Origin: Halobacteriovorax sp.
GTDB taxonomy: Bacteria > Bdellovibrionota > Bacteriovoracia > Bacteriovoracales > Bacteriovoracaceae
Reading direction: 5' to 3'
Assembly (NCBI GenBank): GCA_002720865.1
Contig: PBIO01000017.1
Span: forward strand, 62,001 to 126,000
DNA length: 64,000 nt
The translations under genes and the position numbers were made by a program. Below the pieces are notes generated by a model. It had not been told where the DNA came from, made no database searches, and saw only the letters and a program-made list of their open reading frames with translations. Each line of letters opens with the position of its first letter. The first letter of the stretch is position 1. Of this stretch, positions 9,094 through 17,027 are shown piece by piece.

Positions 9094-10064
9094 TAATTAT
9101 TCTCGTCCTCATTCACAGGAGGATCTGTTGGCGCAGGCACATAAGTAACTTCTAGCTCCTCAGAACTAACGGAGTTCCCTGTTCCTTTTATTTCAAGTTT
9201 TAAAATTTCCCAGACTGAATTACTTTTTTCAGTAGCTAAAAATTGAAAAGCAAAAACTACTTTTTTACCTGTGTATTCACTTAAGTCAATTGGGCTTGAC
9301 TCTAGAGTTGTCCATTGGTTTGGTGAAACTCCACGATTTGGTTTGATTTTAAGCTCTTTCCAGGTAGCAGCCTCAGGATCAGCACCATCGTAGTCAGTTG
9401 ATATTTTTAATTTAAAGTTTTCCCATTCAGGGTTTCTAACAATATGCTTAACAAGTAATTGATGTTTTTTTGAACCACTAAGGTCATATATTGGCGAAAA
9501 AAGCCAAGTATTAGCTTTCACACCTCTTGAGTCAGCTTTTGCGTAAGTATCGGCCTTAAAAGTTCCATACTGCCAAATGGGCGATTCATTAAAAGTCTTG
9601 ATTGCCTTAAATGGACTAAGCTTTCCTTGGAACTGAAACTTAAGAAGTGACCATTCAATTCCTGCAAGATCCAAGTTTTGAATATCAGCGAACTTGCTAA
9701 GAGTAACCCTAAGACGAAAAATCATATTTTCAAAAAGTCCTTCATCTCTGGCTGAAAAAGGAAATGCCTCTATATTTTTAAGAACTAAAAATAGCTCTTT
9801 AGCGGCCATAGAATCGTTTGGAATAGAGTTTAACCTTGTTGTTAATACTCTTGCTTGAGTTAAATAAGTTTTCATTAAAAGAACTTCATCTTTTGTAGAG
9901 TTTCTCATAAACAAACTATCAGCGAGACCCACCTCAAGTTGATTAATATCAGCGTGAAGAGCGCTCACTTCAGGACCTAATGGTTTAGAAATTGTTTCAA
10001 CCCCGCCATCTGAACAGCTGTTAAAAAGAACAAGAATCATTGAAATTAAAAATATTTTTTTCAT
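9093..10064 (-). CDS. Lipoprotein with a C-terminal jelly-roll (choice-of-anchor J-like) domain
   Basis: The start is set at ATG 10064, giving MKKIFLISM, because AGAGGAATAAA precedes it; a longer reading frame would run into the upstream gene. The lipobox is LFNSC. The first 150 residues are helical and unrecognised. The last 150 (ANTWLFSPIYDLSG, LKISTDYDG, WTTLESSPIDLSEYTGKKV, VFAFQFLAT) follow the pattern of the choice-of-anchor J/DUF5017 beta-sandwich seen in surface proteins. It lies between a predicted outer-membrane protein and a nuclease with one-base and ten-base spacing, so the three probably act together at the surface. Ligand unknown. Confidence 0.7.
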   Translation of the reverse strand: MKKIFLISMILVLFNSCSDGGVETISKPLGPEVSALHADINQLEVGLADSLFMRNSTKDEVLLMKTYLTQARVLTTRLNSIPNDSMAAKELFLVLKNIEAFPFSARDEGLFENMIFRLRVTLSKFADIQNLDLAGIEWSLLKFQFQGKLSPFKAIKTFNESPIWQYGTFKADTYAKADSRGVKANTWLFSPIYDLSGSKKHQLLVKHIVRNPEWENFKLKISTDYDGADPEAATWKELKIKPNRGVSPNQWTTLESSPIDLSEYTGKKVVFAFQFLATEKSNSVWEILKLEIKGTGNSVSSEELEVTYVPAPTDPPVNEDENN

Positions 10065-10074
10065 TTTATTCCTC

Positions 10075-11430
10075 TTAAGGGGCAAAAGCGTTGTCGCCAT
10101 CAATATCGTAGCTAACAGTAAAGGTTAAAAGATAATCTGTTTTTCTATATGTGCTAAGAAGTCTATTGCTTCTCACGTCAGCTGCATTTCCAAATACAGG
10201 ATTAGCTGCATTTCTGACCTCGAATTCAGGATTAACTACCCAGTTCCCATAAGAAAGATAAGCTCCTGAACCAAAACGACTAAGACCACCATGAGATTTG
10301 GTTTCGTCAGCCGTCCTTAAAAGGTGAGCCGATTCATTTTCAATAAAGACAAAGTTTTCACCCTGATAGCGAACTAAAAAATAAGGGGTAAAATCTCCAA
10401 TTTGATAACCAACTCTAAGGCCAGTCGCGAAGTCAGTCTTACCAATCCAGTCTTGAAGATTGTTTCCGAAATAGTCTTTATAGATTTTCCTAAAAGGAGA
10501 TGTGGTTTCAAACCAGGTAGTCCCTCTTGGTGTGAACCAAGGCCTCTGCCCCGCTTTAGACATAGTAATTTCAGCATCAAAGACGAGACCACCAACTTTA
10601 GCAATCAAGTAAGCAGATGCTGCATATTCTAATAAAGAGCCTGTCTCTTCAGATCTATCATGACCAACATATTCAACTTTTAAATCAAAACTCTCTCTTT
10701 CAAAATCTAATCCAAACTTATAACCATGATCTTCTTTTCTTTCCCAAGAAGTCGCAGTCGTATTAGTAAGTAAATCAAAGCTTGGGTTAGTTGGATAAAA
10801 ATAAGATGCCACCCCAAAGCCAGCATAGATGCCTAAACCCTTTATGGCCTCTGGTGTAATTCCTAACACAAATCCTGGAATTGTTTTCTCTACGATTTTT
10901 TCTGATCCTACAGGTGAATTAGAAACAGTCGTTGGTGAACCATCAATTGTTTTAATCCTAGTGACATCCCAGGTATTAAACTCTTTTCCAACTTCACCAT
11001 CAAAGTTAAAGGGAAAGAACGTAAAACTGAACATAGGATTAATCTGCCATTTGATATTGGTATACTCTGAGTCGAGATCGAGCCCTAGAGCAGAACCACC
11101 ATTTGTGGATTTATTTGTTTGTAACTCAAGGTCAACATTAAAATTAACACTTTGATACTTATGTCCTAGTTGGATTTCAAATTTAGAGGTCTCGTTATTT
11201 TCTCTATTCTCTTCAGGAGAGGTTTCAAATCTTAGTCGAGCGAAAGTTCCTGGCTGGTAAATATACTTAGCACTGACCTCGATTTCTGTTTGATCACCTA
11301 GCTCTGTCTTTTTTGACCTAGAATAAACACGGTCTTCATACTCAAAGCTATCGATAAAAAAGCTTTTAGTTTCAGCGAACAAAGGAGCGGATAACAACAA
11401 GAACAACATGCACGGGGTAAACAGTTTCAA
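10075..11430 (-). CDS. Predicted outer-membrane beta-barrel protein
   Basis: It has a signal peptide (cleavage after PLFA) and then alternating amphipathic strands rich in aromatic residues throughout its 451 residues, typical of a beta-barrel. I cannot assign a family. The start is TTG at 11430, with AGAGG five bases upstream. It is the first gene of the operon with the jelly-roll lipoprotein and the nuclease, so a pore or receptor serving nucleic-acid use is plausible but unproven. Confidence 0.65.
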   Translation of the reverse strand: MKLFTPCMLFLLLSAPLFAETKSFFIDSFEYEDRVYSRSKKTELGDQTEIEVSAKYIYQPGTFARLRFETSPEENRENNETSKFEIQLGHKYQSVNFNVDLELQTNKSTNGGSALGLDLDSEYTNIKWQINPMFSFTFFPFNFDGEVGKEFNTWDVTRIKTIDGSPTTVSNSPVGSEKIVEKTIPGFVLGITPEAIKGLGIYAGFGVASYFYPTNPSFDLLTNTTATSWERKEDHGYKFGLDFERESFDLKVEYVGHDRSEETGSLLEYAASAYLIAKVGGLVFDAEITMSKAGQRPWFTPRGTTWFETTSPFRKIYKDYFGNNLQDWIGKTDFATGLRVGYQIGDFTPYFLVRYQGENFVFIENESAHLLRTADETKSHGGLSRFGSGAYLSYGNWVVNPEFEVRNAANPVFGNAADVRSNRLLSTYRKTDYLLTFTVSYDIDGDNAFAP

Positions 11431-11545
11431 AGGGGCCTCTCAACAGGTAAAATTAACTACTTGGCTTTTACCCAGCTATTAAGAACAAATCAAACCGACA
11501 TGTCGAAATTGTAAAAAAGACTTTAACTAAATAACCGAAATTTCG

Positions 11546-12436
11546 CTACTTTATGAGGGGATCCCCTTCCAAGGTACCAATTGGGTGAGTCTTAAGGTGA
11601 TTTTCGATTTCTGTCCACGTTTTTAGGGAGATCACTCCTGGGACAAGCTCTTCACGTGTGTCTCCAATATAATAGGCCCTTAACCCATTTTCACGATAAG
11701 CGGCTACATCATGGGGCTTATCCCCTACCCCTATTAGGATATTTTTAAACTTCTTTGCCAGTCTTTTGATCTGAGCAGCTTTATATTCTCCATGGTTTCT
11801 TGGAATATTGTTGAAAAAACCGAAATCCCAAAAAAAGCTAGGACCCACAGGAAATTTTTTGATATCTAGCCAATTTTTTGTACGTTTAATAAATAAGTCA
11901 TCCCTAGCTGTCATATAGAAAATCTTAAACTCTTTTGAGAGTCTATTCAAAACCTCTGAAGCATTCGCTAGGGTTGGAATTTTTTGGTCTGGTGTTCTCA
12001 AAAATTCACGTCCTGAAATATCGGCCAAAGTATGGTCAATATCGGAAACGAGAAGCGGGACACTGGGATCAACAACCAGAACTCGATTATCGGTTTTATT
12101 AGACCGATACTTTGAGTTCTTAGATAACTCTGCTTTGATTATATATAATCCAGGAGTGTAAAAAACAGTTTCTAACTTTGATAGTCCATCACGGTTAGTA
12201 AGACTAGTACCTAAATGATAATCGCCATTATAATAATGAACCATCTCTTTCTTTAAATCAGCTCGCAAGGGAAAGAACTTGGCTCTTTCTACTTTTACCT
12301 CAAGGTTAAAAATCTCCCCTGGGGCCACGATATAGTCATACCCTTGAATAATCGCTGCCTTTTTCTCTGCTTTAGCTGTTGCTGAAGAGAGAATGAGGAT
12401 CGTCATTAAAAGCGAAAAAAGAACAGGTTTTTGCAT
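11546..12436 (-). CDS. Secreted HAD-superfamily phosphatase, lipin/App1-like (LNS2 type)
   Basis: The signal peptide MQKPVLFSLLMTILIL...AKA is followed by an all-beta segment of about 100 residues (VAPGEIFNLEVKVERAKFF ... PGLYIIKAEL). The HAD phosphatase domain then carries DIDHT near residues 130-134, MTARDD near 172 and GDKPHDV near 237. This pattern is that of LNS2/App1 phosphatidate phosphatases. An exported version would act on lipids in the periphery or on prey membranes; that role is inference. The frame extends 19 codons further upstream, but that stretch contains a TATAAT promoter element, so ATG 12436 is preferred although it lacks a good ribosome site. Confidence 0.75.
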   Translation of the reverse strand: MQKPVLFSLLMTILILSSATAKAEKKAAIIQGYDYIVAPGEIFNLEVKVERAKFFPLRADLKKEMVHYYNGDYHLGTSLTNRDGLSKLETVFYTPGLYIIKAELSKNSKYRSNKTDNRVLVVDPSVPLLVSDIDHTLADISGREFLRTPDQKIPTLANASEVLNRLSKEFKIFYMTARDDLFIKRTKNWLDIKKFPVGPSFFWDFGFFNNIPRNHGEYKAAQIKRLAKKFKNILIGVGDKPHDVAAYRENGLRAYYIGDTREELVPGVISLKTWTEIENHLKTHPIGTLEGDPLIK

Positions 12437-12484
12437 GGGCTGGACTATAGAACTTATAAAGGCGATTCCAAAGAGCTCTGGCAA

Positions 12485-12490
12485 ATTATA
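12485..12490 (-). promoter_or_regulatory. -10 element TATAAT for the HAD phosphatase gene
   Basis: A perfect TATAAT reads on the minus strand about 49 bases before the chosen ATG at 12436. The -35 region is poor. If used, transcription would begin near 12478, which excludes the longer reading-frame start. Confidence 0.4.
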
Positions 12491-12512
12491 CAAGGTTTAT
12501 AAGTGCTTAGTA

Positions 12513-13340
12513 TTAGTGACTAGAGCTTAAAAAATCTTCAATATGAGTGGCCGTTAGTAATGGTTTTTCAAGAGCGAACATATGATCTGTTCCATCGATA
12601 ATAGCCACTTTGGACTTACCAATTTGCTTTCCCAAAATAACACTATTTTGAGGTGAAACAGTTCTATCATGATCCCCAGTTAAAACCAGGGTCGGGGCCT
12701 TAATTTTTGAGAGATCTTTCTTTTTACCCAAGTAATTAATGGCAGCTTTATTTTGAATAATCACCTGCTCTAGATCAGCTCTATTTTCAAATCTTAACCT
12801 TACTATTTGATTAAATCTTTCAGGCTTATTGGCCTTTAAATTTTGATCTACAGTGGCCTCAGTTAAAAGCACGGAGCGCTCCATAGGATCCATTTTATAA
12901 AAATCAATTAAGCCTTCTTCAGAAAATGGCTTTAGCTCTACAAAATCTTTACCGGCTCCAGTTGTGCATAAAAGACATAGTTTTTTAACTTTTTCCGGTG
13001 CTTTCATGGCAACTTCTTCAGCAATAAGTCCACCAAGGCTAATTCCTAAGACATGAAACTTTTTATGCCCTAATTGCTCCATTACCTCTAGGGCATCCTC
13101 AGCTAAATTCTCAATTTCATAATTTGATTTTGCGTGAGAAGACATACCCATGCCACGGTTATGAATCATTATTAATTTAAAATGTTCAGATAAGGGTCTT
13201 TGAATTCCTTCAAAGGGATAGTGATTGCACCCAAAACCCGGGATCATAAGTAAAGGTTCGCCATGCCCAACAATATGTGCATAAACCTCATCTCCACTTG
13301 TTAATTTAAAAAATTGAGATCGCTCCCATAATTCTGGCAT
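12513..13340 (-). CDS. Alpha/beta-hydrolase
   Basis: The 275-residue single-domain protein has no signal peptide, so it is cytoplasmic. The oxyanion strand and HG motif are at GHGEPLLMIPGFGCNH, the nucleophile elbow is GISLGG near residue 100, the acid is in TGDHDRTV near 222, and the His is in GTDHMFAL near 251. The closest groups are carboxylesterases and 3-oxoadipate enol-lactonase-like hydrolases; the substrate cannot be told. GAGGAG lies seven bases before the ATG. It precedes the HAD phosphatase on the same strand with a 76-base gap that contains the latter's own -10 element. Confidence 0.85.
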   Translation of the reverse strand: MPELWERSQFFKLTSGDEVYAHIVGHGEPLLMIPGFGCNHYPFEGIQRPLSEHFKLIMIHNRGMGMSSHAKSNYEIENLAEDALEVMEQLGHKKFHVLGISLGGLIAEEVAMKAPEKVKKLCLLCTTGAGKDFVELKPFSEEGLIDFYKMDPMERSVLLTEATVDQNLKANKPERFNQIVRLRFENRADLEQVIIQNKAAINYLGKKKDLSKIKAPTLVLTGDHDRTVSPQNSVILGKQIGKSKVAIIDGTDHMFALEKPLLTATHIEDFLSSSH

Positions 13341-13458
13341 TCCTAAGCTCCTCAGCCCAGCGCGATCTCACCCCTAAGAATCGTGAAAAAAATGCTCCCC
13401 CATTTTCATCCATTTCGTCAAGACTCCCATGGGGGAAATGTAAAATATGTTAGTCACC

Positions 13459-14190
13459 CTATCTGATGACTGAAAATTGGCCCTTACCTGTAAGGTGAAA
13501 AGATTCCGAAGACCTAATCTCCCTAAGAACGCTTTTAGCTAAGTAGTTAATCTTAACGCTAAGTCCTGCATTTGGATTAGCATTTGAGCCCATATTGGCA
13601 ATGGCAACTACTGCTGAGCTAGCATTAAACTCAAAGCCCCAAGATACTTTAACGTCTCTAGCATCTACATTTACGCCAGTTAGGTACTTACCTTTACCTT
13701 TGTAAGTTCCGCCATATTGGTAGTAGACACCATAAGTAAAAGAAACAACTTCCATTCCAAGTAAGTTCTTATAGACAACTCTATAACTTTTTACTCTTGG
13801 CATGGACCAGTTTTCCATTTCATAGAAAGCTGTTTTAGGACTTTCTACATTGGGTAAAACACTAACAGTTGGAGCAAATGCGGTTTGAACTACAGGTCTT
13901 CCAGCTTCAACGATGGCCCAAATCTTCTTGCCAAGAGCAAGTAGTTTTTCAATGGTCATAATGACTTCGCCTAAACCTTTTTCAGCGTACTCTTCCTTAT
14001 CAACTACCGCATCTTCGATCTCTGTAACCTCTATACTTGCAATTGTATGGTAGGCCGGATCAACCTTAATTTCTTCAGTGAGGATAGTCTGATCGATATC
14101 TAGTCTATCGATTTGTTTGAACTCTAGAGATCTTGCTTCGACCCCAAGAGATAATGAAAGCCCTGCTATAATCAATGCTAACTTTTTCAT
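13459..14190 (-). CDS. Secreted protein of unknown function
   Basis: It has a clear signal peptide (MKKLALIIAGLSLSLGVEA) and GGGAGG before the ATG. The remainder mixes an acidic N-terminal third (VTEIEDAVVDKEEYAEKG) with a beta-rich C-terminal half containing FTYGVYYQYGGTYKGKGKYL. There are no Cys residues and no lipobox, so it is probably periplasmic or released. I do not recognise a family. It diverges from the next plus-strand secreted gene across a region with strong inverted repeats. Confidence 0.65.
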   Translation of the reverse strand: MKKLALIIAGLSLSLGVEARSLEFKQIDRLDIDQTILTEEIKVDPAYHTIASIEVTEIEDAVVDKEEYAEKGLGEVIMTIEKLLALGKKIWAIVEAGRPVVQTAFAPTVSVLPNVESPKTAFYEMENWSMPRVKSYRVVYKNLLGMEVVSFTYGVYYQYGGTYKGKGKYLTGVNVDARDVKVSWGFEFNASSAVVAIANMGSNANPNAGLSVKINYLAKSVLREIRSSESFHLTGKGQFSVIR

Positions 14191-14314
14191 AATATGCCTC
14201 CCTGATGCATAACCTATTAGAAATAAATAAAGCCATTTTTAGTATTTCCGAGCATCAACTTATGAACTATGCCTAACGTCCGTCAATTTTTGCGGTCTTA
14301 CATTTACTTACAGC

Positions 14315-14347
14315 CAAACTAATAACTTACATTAGTTTGCACTAATG
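14315..14347. promoter_or_regulatory. Cluster of ACTAAT/ATTAGT half-sites between divergent genes
   Basis: CAAACTAAT (14315-14323) is a perfect 9-base inverted repeat of ATTAGTTTG (14331-14339). The second arm also pairs with a third half-site: CATTAGT (14330-14336), TTGC, ACTAATG (14341-14347). Three alternating half-sites in 33 bases between two divergent secreted-protein genes look like an operator or competing hairpins. Confidence 0.45.
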
Positions 14348-14422
14348 CAAAAACATGAAAAAGCTTCATGATGTTTAAAAAAGTAACTTTACAGTGACGC
14401 ATTGTGTTATTTTCCCCACGAA

Positions 14423-16207
14423 ATGAAACGCTATTTTAAGATTTCTCTATTAAACCTATTCTTGGCCTTTAACCTATTAAGTGCCCCAGCTCATGCCGAT
14501 GATTCTTCAAATGGAATCTGGTCGGCCATTGGTGAATACATATCTCAACTGGCGGGGAATATTGATTACGTTAATATCGCTAGTGAAGAACTTGGAATAG
14601 ATAACGGACTTATCGCCCAGGTAATATTTGGCTCTAGTCGAGTTGTTGAAAGAAATCCAGAAAGTACCTCTTCTGATGATCGCTACCTAGTAAAAGATAA
14701 AGTCCGTATAGGTCTTCGCCTAGGTGCCGGTTTTGTCTTAGCGGGGTCAGCTTCTTATGTAAGGCAATACACTTTAGTCTATCCGGTTAAAACAAAAGCT
14801 GAAGGTGTCTTTCATAATAAATTCTTAGTTAACTTTATTCTTCCCTTACAAGTCGCCTTTGATAAGCTTCCAGAAAAATATGTCCTTATGATGGAATCTT
14901 TTCTTGAGGGACAAGGAAGAATAAAATTTGGAGGAACTCCTCTTATCCCACTAGGAAGCACAACCTCTCTTGGTAGAGTTCAGTTGACAAGAAATTTCAT
15001 CGATAAAAAATCCGATAAAAAAATTAAAGTCTTTCAGGATAACTCTAAGTTCACTCGCCTGGCCCAAGACCTCAGCTTTAGCCTGGGACTTATAGGAATA
15101 CCGATTTATGAAGGAAGGGTTGATCGAGGTAAATTAGAGAGGCAATACTTAGAAGTTGATATTTCTAATAAAAAGAAAGAACATCTTTGTCGATCAGGAC
15201 TTAAGACTTTATTAAAATACGATAGTATCGAGGACCTAAGGCCTATCTCAAAGATTCGTACTATAAACACAAAGTTTATTGAAACCTATAACTACTTTAC
15301 CCTTGCATGGCTTTTTACAGTAGAAGGTGTCTCAAGGGCAGATCGCATAATCGAACAGATAAGTGTCCAAGATCGAACTGAGTACGTCACAAGATATCAG
15401 GTAGAAAATAGAAAAACAGTGGCTTGGACTACCGGAATCGATGGTGAAACTCATACCAGTAAACTTTGGGCCATGGCCCGTGGAGTTGGCAAAAATGGCT
15501 ATATTAATCCTGAAGTAAGAATCGCTCTTATCGCTAAAGATGGTTGGTTAAAAGAAAACGAGCTGAAAAAATCTTACCTACCCCTCGTAGATAAAATCGC
15601 CTTTAAGAAAGATTTTTTAAGTATAGATAGTAATTTTACGGAAGACGAAAACCTAACTGGTCAATTTCAACTACAGATTGATTTTCATCTTTATGAAGAA
15701 GCTTTTGAAAAGCTTCTAGAAACGAGTTCAGAAAAATACTGGGCCGCCCTTGCCAAAGTAACATCAAAATCTTCTCGCTATTTTAAAGACGCAGCAAATA
15801 GGAACTATCATGACCGTCTCCAAAGAAGAATGAGGCAGGACCGAATCCCCTTAAAGCATCTCTACCTTGCTAAGAGTATGAAGGCCTTTATAAGAAGAGT
15901 GGAAATTGCTAAAAAAGAAGTTGATCCTTTGGCCAAAATGCATTGGCTCGTTCTGGGTCTAAGGAAACTTACTTATGTTACTTCAGATAGCTTTTCTCCT
16001 GAAATATTTCAGATCATCCATGGTCTTGTGGGAACCAGAAACCTATTTATTCGAATAGAAGCTATGAACTTAGTAAGTGATATGGCCTTAACTAATAACG
16101 AGGAACATAAAACAATCGTTAAAACGATTGGCACAAGACGAGAGAGCAAAAATAGCTTCCATCCTTTTTACTTCCAAGACGCAGGTGAAATTTACTATCT
16201 ATTTTAA
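14423..16207 (+). CDS. Secreted protein of unknown function
   Basis: ATG 14423 is chosen because it starts a signal peptide (MKRYFKISLLNLFLAFNLLSAPAHA); the frame is open seven codons further up. About 594 residues remain, probably a mixed alpha/beta protein. The first half has a Gly-rich strand region (VRIGLRLGAGFVLAGSASYVRQYTL) and the second half is helical and charged, with Phe/Tyr-rich segments. No lipobox and no second membrane segment are seen. I recognise no family. It ends 71 bases before lexA and has no clear terminator. The ribosome site is poor. Confidence 0.65.
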   Translation: MKRYFKISLLNLFLAFNLLSAPAHADDSSNGIWSAIGEYISQLAGNIDYVNIASEELGIDNGLIAQVIFGSSRVVERNPESTSSDDRYLVKDKVRIGLRLGAGFVLAGSASYVRQYTLVYPVKTKAEGVFHNKFLVNFILPLQVAFDKLPEKYVLMMESFLEGQGRIKFGGTPLIPLGSTTSLGRVQLTRNFIDKKSDKKIKVFQDNSKFTRLAQDLSFSLGLIGIPIYEGRVDRGKLERQYLEVDISNKKKEHLCRSGLKTLLKYDSIEDLRPISKIRTINTKFIETYNYFTLAWLFTVEGVSRADRIIEQISVQDRTEYVTRYQVENRKTVAWTTGIDGETHTSKLWAMARGVGKNGYINPEVRIALIAKDGWLKENELKKSYLPLVDKIAFKKDFLSIDSNFTEDENLTGQFQLQIDFHLYEEAFEKLLETSSEKYWAALAKVTSKSSRYFKDAANRNYHDRLQRRMRQDRIPLKHLYLAKSMKAFIRRVEIAKKEVDPLAKMHWLVLGLRKLTYVTSDSFSPEIFQIIHGLVGTRNLFIRIEAMNLVSDMALTNNEEHKTIVKTIGTRRESKNSFHPFYFQDAGEIYYLF

Positions 16208-16217
16208 TCAAGTATAC

Positions 16218-16266
16218 TTACGCAAAATTTACGCATTTTTTTCTTGACTTACGCAAAACATACGCA
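16218..16266 (+). promoter_or_regulatory. Candidate LexA operators: two direct-repeat pairs
   Basis: TTACGCA occurs at 16218-16224 and 16229-16235, and again at 16249-16255 followed by ATACGCA at 16260-16266. Within each pair the spacing is exactly 11 bases, and the pairs are 31 bases apart, so all copies fall on one helix face. The second pair covers the spacer between the -35 and -10 elements of lexA, the expected place for autorepression. Confidence 0.65.
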
Positions 16267-16272
16267 AATAAT
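16244..16272 (+). promoter_or_regulatory. lexA promoter, probably giving a leaderless mRNA
   Basis: TTGACT (16244-16249), a 17-base spacer and AATAAT (16267-16272) are followed by six bases and then the ATG. No Shine-Dalgarno sequence is present. Transcription at the normal distance would begin at the A of the start codon. Confidence 0.6.
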
Positions 16273-16278
16273 AGTTTT

Positions 16279-16953
16279 ATGGGAATAACAAAAAAACAAA
16301 AAGAAATTTACGATTATATTGCTGAGTATAGCCTTGTGAATGGGTACGCACCTACTCAAAAGGAAATAAAGGAACATTTTGAATTTAAGTCCTTTGGTTC
16401 AGTTCAAAGATATATCAAATACCTGTCGGATGCTGGGTATATTGAGACCGACTGGAACGCTAGGCGAGGAATAACATTGTTAGGGGGCCTCGCTGATAAT
16501 AGTTCCGACTTTGAAGACTTACCTGCAGGACCTTCTTCGTCAAAATTCAATACGGTAGATAGCACCTCAATACCTTTATTAGGAAGCATTGCCGCTGGTA
16601 ATCCTATTGAGGCCTTAGAGTCGGCCAGTGATTCTATTGAAGTTCCTAAGTATATGATTCGTTCAAGCTCCGCTAGGCATTTCGCTTTGAATATAAGTGG
16701 AAACTCGATGATTGAAGACGGAATTCTTGATGGCGATATTGTTATTTGCCGTCATCAGCAAGATGCCAAAAAAGGCGAAACTGTAGCGGCCATTATTGAT
16801 GGGGAAGCCACTCTTAAGCACTATTACCCCACAGCAAATGAAATTGAATTAAGACCAGCTAATAAAGACTACTCTCCTATTATCGTCGATAAAGACTCTG
16901 GAGACTTTTCAATTGCTGGAATTATGGTTGGGCTACTACGTAGTTACGTTTAA
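16279..16953 (+). CDS. lexA: LexA-type SOS repressor
   Basis: It represses DNA-damage genes and is inactivated by RecA-stimulated self-cleavage. The N-terminal winged helix-turn-helix is at residues 1-65 (GYAPTQKEIKEHFEFKS). The peptidase S24 domain carries the Ala106-Gly107 cleavage site, the nucleophile Ser143 in GNSMIEDG and Lys180 in ATLKHY. The recognition-helix region SFGSVQRYIKYL differs from the SSSSSVHHHL type of well-known LexA proteins, matching the unusual direct-repeat operator upstream. It is followed by dinB, a usual SOS gene. At 224 residues the length is slightly above the usual 200 because of a longer linker. Confidence 0.93.
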   Translation: MGITKKQKEIYDYIAEYSLVNGYAPTQKEIKEHFEFKSFGSVQRYIKYLSDAGYIETDWNARRGITLLGGLADNSSDFEDLPAGPSSSKFNTVDSTSIPLLGSIAAGNPIEALESASDSIEVPKYMIRSSSARHFALNISGNSMIEDGILDGDIVICRHQQDAKKGETVAAIIDGEATLKHYYPTANEIELRPANKDYSPIIVDKDSGDFSIAGIMVGLLRSYV

Positions 16954-17027
16954 TCCTGCTTAAATTTTTACTTACTATTAAACTAATATTTTTAGTTAGG
17001 CTTTTTCGCGCCTCAGAGGACTAGTTT

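Noticed and set aside
13397-13440. CCCCCAT and ATGGGGG inverted repeat with a 25-base loop
   Set aside because: Long loop, competing pairings and no T run; it could be chance or a weak operator.
16981-17008. Hairpin AACTAA/TTAGTT followed by CTTTTT between lexA and dinB
   Set aside because: Only a six-base AT-rich stem with no immediate T run, so it is too weak to call a terminator.
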